Below, one piece after another: positions 55,740-58,754 of a stretch of DNA of 58,754 nucleotides; position 1 is the stretch's first letter, and every line of letters starts with the position of its first letter. The translations under genes were made by a program, and so were the position numbers. The notes under the pieces were generated by a model that was not told the origin of the DNA, ran no database searches, and saw only the letters and a list, made by a program, of their open reading frames with translations. Where the stretch lies: positions 1-58,754 of the forward strand of contig QKPN01000024.1 of NCBI GenBank assembly GCA_003258405.1, read 5' to 3'. Origin of the DNA: Rhodobacteraceae bacterium DSL-40 (GTDB lineage Bacteria; Pseudomonadota; Alphaproteobacteria; Rhodobacterales; Rhodobacteraceae).

Positions 55740-56018
55740 CGGAGCGGGGCCGCAACCCGCTGGCGGCGCGAGAGGCGAGACATCACCGTGTCGCAGGATC
55801 GGGGAGCAGCCCATGGCATGTGTGGGCTTCGAACCTGTCGCCGTTGATCGGCCCATCGCGCCTCACCGGCGCGACCCTGCCTGGGCCGGCTTTCCCGTCG
55901 CATCGAGCTGCCTCCCCGGAACGGATCGACAGCTCGAACATACTAAATTCCGAAGTTCAGGAGGCCCGATCAATCAAACCCCGGCGCGCGGGCTCACACA
56001 CATCAGAGCAGCGAGAAG

Positions 56019-56990
56019 CTACTCGGAAACATGATCGGCCACAAACGCCTGTCTTTCTCCGATCGGGCGCTGGGGTCCGCTCGTGGTATCCCGCGAGGTC
56101 TGCAACTCAAGTTGCGCATTCAGTTCCGCGCCCAGCAGAACCACGAAGGCGCTGGCATACAACCAGAACAGCACGGCCATGATTGCACCAAGCGAACCAT
56201 AGGTCTTGTTGAAGTCGGCAAAGTTGGAAAAGTAGGTCGAAAGCGCCATGGAGACGACAATCCACAGCAAGGCCGCAAAGGCAGCGCCCGGAGTCACCCA
56301 TTGCAGTTTTGCGCTCCGCCGATGCGGCGCCAGGCGATAGAGGGCGCCAATCACGAATATGATGCCACATCCCAGGATGAACACCGGCAAGACCCGCGCA
56401 ACGCTGGTTCCGATGGCGCCAAAATCCGAAAGCGGCAAAAGAGCGGGCAGCACGACAACGGTCGCAACCGATATTATGGCCATGAATACGAACAGGCAGG
56501 TCAATAGCAGCGAAGATATATACTGAACCACTATATTTCGATCGTCACGTTCGTTGTAGACGATATTCAAGCCGGTCATCAAAGCAGTGACGCCGGCCCT
56601 CGCACTCCAGAGCGCGAAGAATATGGATATCAGGCCGGCAAGGCCCAGGGTTCCCGTGCCCGCGGAAATCAATTGGCTGATCTGGTTCTGGATCAGATCG
56701 AAGACATCGCCAGGCAGAAAGGCTCTGACGCTCGACAGGCTCGACAGGATATCATTCGGATCCCGAATGAGACCGTAGATGGAGATCAGAGCGGTTATCG
56801 CCGGAAATATCGCCAGCATCCCGAAGAACGCAACGCCAGCGGCGACGATTGACAGGTTGTCATTGCCGATCCCAAGCCATACCCGCCGCAAGACCGCGCC
56901 CCAGGCCCTTGCGGAAAAACGGCCCGGCCTCCCGGCAAACCGGCCGCGCTCGACATTTTCCGCAGTAACTTTCGGGGTCTGATCCATCAT
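56019..56990 (-). CDS. YihY/virulence factor BrkB family membrane protein
   Basis: 323 residues, about six membrane helices. The family signature is clear: NLSIVAAGVAFFGMLAIFPA, LISIYGLIRDPNDILSSLSS, ALWSARAGVTALMTGLNIVY and YGSLGAIMAVLFWLYASAFV. Function is unproved despite the old ribonuclease BN label. Codon third positions are noticeably less GC-rich than in genes to the left. It lies between the 3' end of the 53670 gene and a degenerate copy of that end, so it looks acquired. Confidence 0.92.
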   Translation of the reverse strand: MMDQTPKVTAENVERGRFAGRPGRFSARAWGAVLRRVWLGIGNDNLSIVAAGVAFFGMLAIFPAITALISIYGLIRDPNDILSSLSSVRAFLPGDVFDLIQNQISQLISAGTGTLGLAGLISIFFALWSARAGVTALMTGLNIVYNERDDRNIVVQYISSLLLTCLFVFMAIISVATVVVLPALLPLSDFGAIGTSVARVLPVFILGCGIIFVIGALYRLAPHRRSAKLQWVTPGAAFAALLWIVVSMALSTYFSNFADFNKTYGSLGAIMAVLFWLYASAFVVLLGAELNAQLELQTSRDTTSGPQRPIGERQAFVADHVSE

Positions 56991-57590
56991 TCACTTTCGT
57001 CCATGATCCCTGTGATGCGCGCGCTTGGGGTCTGCATTCCGAGCTTTTCCAGCCTCTGGAACCAGCAGGCACCCTCTCTGACATGGCATGGGGTGGGGGA
57101 CATATCGACTGATCCGATGGCGAGACAAGTGAAGCCATGGAAAAAAGGCCCTGGGGACCTGTCAGCGGCAGGAAAAGGCGTCGCATCCCCCTCCACGTGA
57201 CGTCCGTGACGAGATCATCGAGCGATCGCGCCCAAGGCCAAAAGCACCTTCGTTTCCTGCGCGACGTCCGCCAGGTCGCCCTCGCCCCCGGTTGACGCCT
57301 CCTGCTCCTCGCGGGCACGCTCCCCTTTCTCGCCGGGCGTCGCGGAGGCTAGTGACTAAGCCCGGGCGGGACAGCGCGGCCCGCCGTCCGCCGCAGCGCG
57401 CGGGAAAGGGGGTCTTTGAAAAGCTCAGGCAAGAAGACACACAAACAGACCACAGGCTGCACGAGATTTATCTCGCACGCTCTTCTGAAGTTTTTAGGTG
57501 CTAAGTGGGTGGTATGCGAGTTATGGGTTAATCAGTAAAGATTATCACTCTGTGTTGTCCAACCAATTCGCTCCCCATCAAGGTATCTAT
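56991..57590. other. Long non-coding stretch with gene remnant
   Basis: About 600 nt without an intact gene. It contains the remnant at 57257-57352. Around 57360 the base composition drops sharply towards AT-rich, marking the start of a different DNA segment. A GTG at 57498 could be an alternative start of the downstream gene. I saw no tRNA, attachment-site tRNA end or integrase. Confidence 0.6.
57257..57352 (+). pseudogene. Decayed duplicate of the 3' end of the 53670 gene
   Basis: Read in frame this encodes LRDVRQVALAPG-stop-RLLLLAGTLPFLAGRRGG-stop. It parallels the true C-terminus LRDVRQAALAPGWLLLLLAA and onward at about 55641-55739. The first about 30 nt (GCGACGTCCGCCAGG and following) are nearly identical, then divergence grows, with TGG changed to TGA. 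It is a remnant with no coding role. It most likely records an insertion or recombination event that replaced the gene's tail. Confidence 0.75.
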
Positions 57591-58202
57591 ATGTTACGAG
57601 ACTTCAACAAAGATAAAATAACACTTGTTAAAACTGATGGCTCAGTTGCAAAAGAGCACGTATCAGCACTTGTCACAGCGAACATGATTTATACAACCGA
57701 CATTCAACTTCCTGTTGAAGTGGGCGATTATCTACTGCGAAACATTCCGAATGGGTTGGTAGAAAAATACGAAGTCAGGAACCCACAATACTACGACGCA
57801 GGGCATGTCATTCCCGCGCACTTCCAAATTGAAGTGGTACGAGCCGGTAAATCGCAAGCTCAGACAGCGGTGGTCCAAGGCATCACTAACAATTTCACGG
57901 GCCCCAATTCTCGCGTGAACATCAACTCCACCGATAACTCAATTAATATATCGTCGGATTTTTCATCTGATCAATTGCGCGACTTCATTAAACAGGTAAA
58001 ATCAGTTCTTCCTCAGCTCCCGGAAGGCAGCCGAGAGTTAATAGAAGGGCAGCTTATCGCAATTGAAGAAGAAGCCGAAAAACCAACACCGGCAAAAATG
58101 CGGGTAATTTCTGCACTGCGATCAATCAAGTCAGTTGCAGAGGGCGCATCAGGAAACCTCGTCGCGGCAGGTATCATTAGCCTGATTGCAAGGCTGTTGT
58201 AA
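57591..58202 (+). CDS. Uncharacterised protein with NSRVNINSTDNS motif
   Basis: 203 residues from the ATG at 57591, which has AAGG 7 nt upstream; a GTG at 57498 would add 31. Three parts can be seen. Residues 1 to about 88 are beta-rich (VEVGDYLLRNIPNGLVEKYE, PQYYDAGHVIPAHFQIEVVR). Residues about 95-119 form an Asn/Gly-rich linker with NSRVNINSTDNSIN at 106-119. Residues about 124-203 are helical and end in a hydrophobic stretch, GNLVAAGIISLIARLL. The DNA is AT-rich compared with the chromosome, implying transfer. The convergent neighbour carries the same motif. Function is unknown; an immunity role is inferred from context. Confidence 0.75.
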   Translation: MLRDFNKDKITLVKTDGSVAKEHVSALVTANMIYTTDIQLPVEVGDYLLRNIPNGLVEKYEVRNPQYYDAGHVIPAHFQIEVVRAGKSQAQTAVVQGITNNFTGPNSRVNINSTDNSINISSDFSSDQLRDFIKQVKSVLPQLPEGSRELIEGQLIAIEEEAEKPTPAKMRVISALRSIKSVAEGASGNLVAAGIISLIARLL

Positions 58203-58209
58203 GGCGCGC

Positions 58210-58731
58210 CTAATCTGCCATGTTGGCTGAGTTGTCAGTTGAATTTAGATTGACGCGAGAGTTCGCGCCGCCACTGCTGTTTATATTCGTAACGCTTCCG
58301 TGGAAAATCTGTTGGGTCAGCTGCGTGACTGCTTTGGTGTCATTTTCGCTTAGTGGCTCCAGCGCACCGATTGTTACGTCCACTGCTGCCGGAATCCTCT
58401 TTTCCAGTTCGATTGTCAGTTCCAGGATCTTCGATCGAACGTTGTATTGAAGCTCAACCAATGCTGCTTCTGACAAGATCCCTACGACGCTATTGCACGA
58501 CATTTTTGGATACACTTTGCCTTGCAAAAGTAACATGAGGTCTGAAGAGTTGAGCATTAAACTTCCGTCGCTACAACCAGCCAAAAGGCTGTCGATCGCG
58601 GCCACACTCTGGCGGAACTCATAGTTTACCCATTTCTTGCCGCAGTGCCGTTCAATCAAAGCAGACGGAATTGGGGCATTTTGAATACCTGCCCCGAAGG
58701 GACCAGAAAACGTACCGTTATAGGTTACTAA
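58210..58731 (-). pseudogene. AbiTii-like abortive-infection protein, 5' part lost
   Basis: The reading frame from 58731 to the TAG at 58210 encodes about 173 residues. LLVTYNGTFSGPFGAGIQNA, YEFRQSVAAIDSLLAGCSDG and NVRSKILELTIELEKRIP match the pattern I know for AbiTii-type proteins, which appear in abortive-infection and conflict loci. The C-terminus carries the motif NSRVNLNSTDNSAN followed by MAD. Upstream of 58731 homology stops and an in-frame TGA follows at 58744, where IS-like sequence begins. The N-terminal part therefore seems displaced. A TTG at 58659 is the only internal start candidate, so the remnant is probably not functional. Confidence 0.6.
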
Positions 58732-58754
58732 GAGCCTGATTCAAAACTCAGTCA
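58732..58754. mobile_element. Possible IS5-family insertion sequence end
   Basis: The last 23 nt begin GAGCCTGATTCAAAACTC, similar in style to terminal inverted repeats of IS5-type elements, and directly follow CTAA (58728-58731). CTAA fits the YTAR target-site preference of IS5. The AbiTii homology stops exactly here. The element body lies outside the window, so the call rests on a short match. Confidence 0.4.

Noticed and set aside
50538-55856. 1772-residue reverse-strand open frame across the MoxR operon
   Set aside because: It mirrors the forward genes, is rich in Gly/Ala/Arg/Glu/His, has no domain motifs and no ribosome site. Such frames are expected opposite high-GC3 genes. The same applies to long reverse frames at 16254-18842 and 33955-36636.
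55813-56182. Small forward frames after the large membrane protein
   Set aside because: They overlap the end of yihY, have no clear ribosome site or family resemblance and differ in frame. The stretch 55740-56018 appears non-coding.

Overview
This window looks like chromosomal DNA of a high-GC alphaproteobacterium, most likely a member of the Rhodobacterales (Paracoccaceae/Roseobacteraceae). By eye, about 55.7 kb has very strong G/C third-position bias. It carries typical gene families of that order: DUF2794, DUF1285, the smpB/dapA/lytic transglycosylase neighbourhood, glcDEF, a seven-gene Mrp antiporter operon, and a MoxR-DUF58-DUF4159 operon. No rRNA or tRNA gene, CRISPR array or phage structural gene was recognised.

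Layout. 1-8.7 kb: 5' part of a PII gene (glnK), a class A penicillin-binding protein, mlaA-mlaC for outer-membrane lipid asymmetry, then a run of metabolic genes (nitrilase, RidA family, glycerophosphodiester phosphodiesterase, COG3146 acyltransferase, pterin carbinolamine dehydratase, VOC protein). 8.6-13.5 kb: an AraC regulator, a 684-residue RTX repeat protein, and a divergent LytS/LytTR two-component pair. 13.5-18.7 kb: a LysR regulator divergent from a small membrane protein, an NCS1 permease, guanidinobutyrase and an aldehyde dehydrogenase, which together read as a guanidino-compound uptake and catabolism operon. 18.9-25 kb: DUF2794, glcDEF with a serine protease attached, and an EamA exporter. 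25.1-25.8 kb: an hsp20 gene with a sigma-32-like promoter, a ROSE-type RNA thermometer and a clear intrinsic terminator. 25.9-36.8 kb: secreted phytase-like esterase, PAP2-like protein, smpB, two hypothetical genes, a pentapeptide-repeat membrane protein with near-identical DNA repeats, dapA, a lytic transglycosylase and a GST. 36.8-42.5 kb: mrpABCDEFG on the reverse strand. 42.7-48.8 kb: nudix, CCA-adding enzyme, a beta-helix-like membrane protein, aroC, hspQ and DUF1285. 48.9-55.7 kb: moxR, DUF58, a BatA/DUF4159 fusion and a large membrane protein.

Right end, 55.7-58.75 kb. Base composition shifts and the gene order looks accessory. A YihY/BrkB gene lies between the 3' end of the 53.7-55.7 kb gene and a decayed second copy of that same 3' end, which looks like an integration scar. 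Beyond it, AT-rich DNA carries two convergent genes: an uncharacterised 203-residue protein and a 5'-truncated AbiTii-like protein. Both contain the same peptide motif, NSRVN(I/L)NSTDNS, encoded by different synonymous codons. A shared motif in a convergent pair next to an abortive-infection family suggests a small immunity or self-association module, and it is the most interesting candidate here. The AbiTii reading frame is broken 23 nt before the right edge by a sequence that looks like an IS5-type insertion sequence end.
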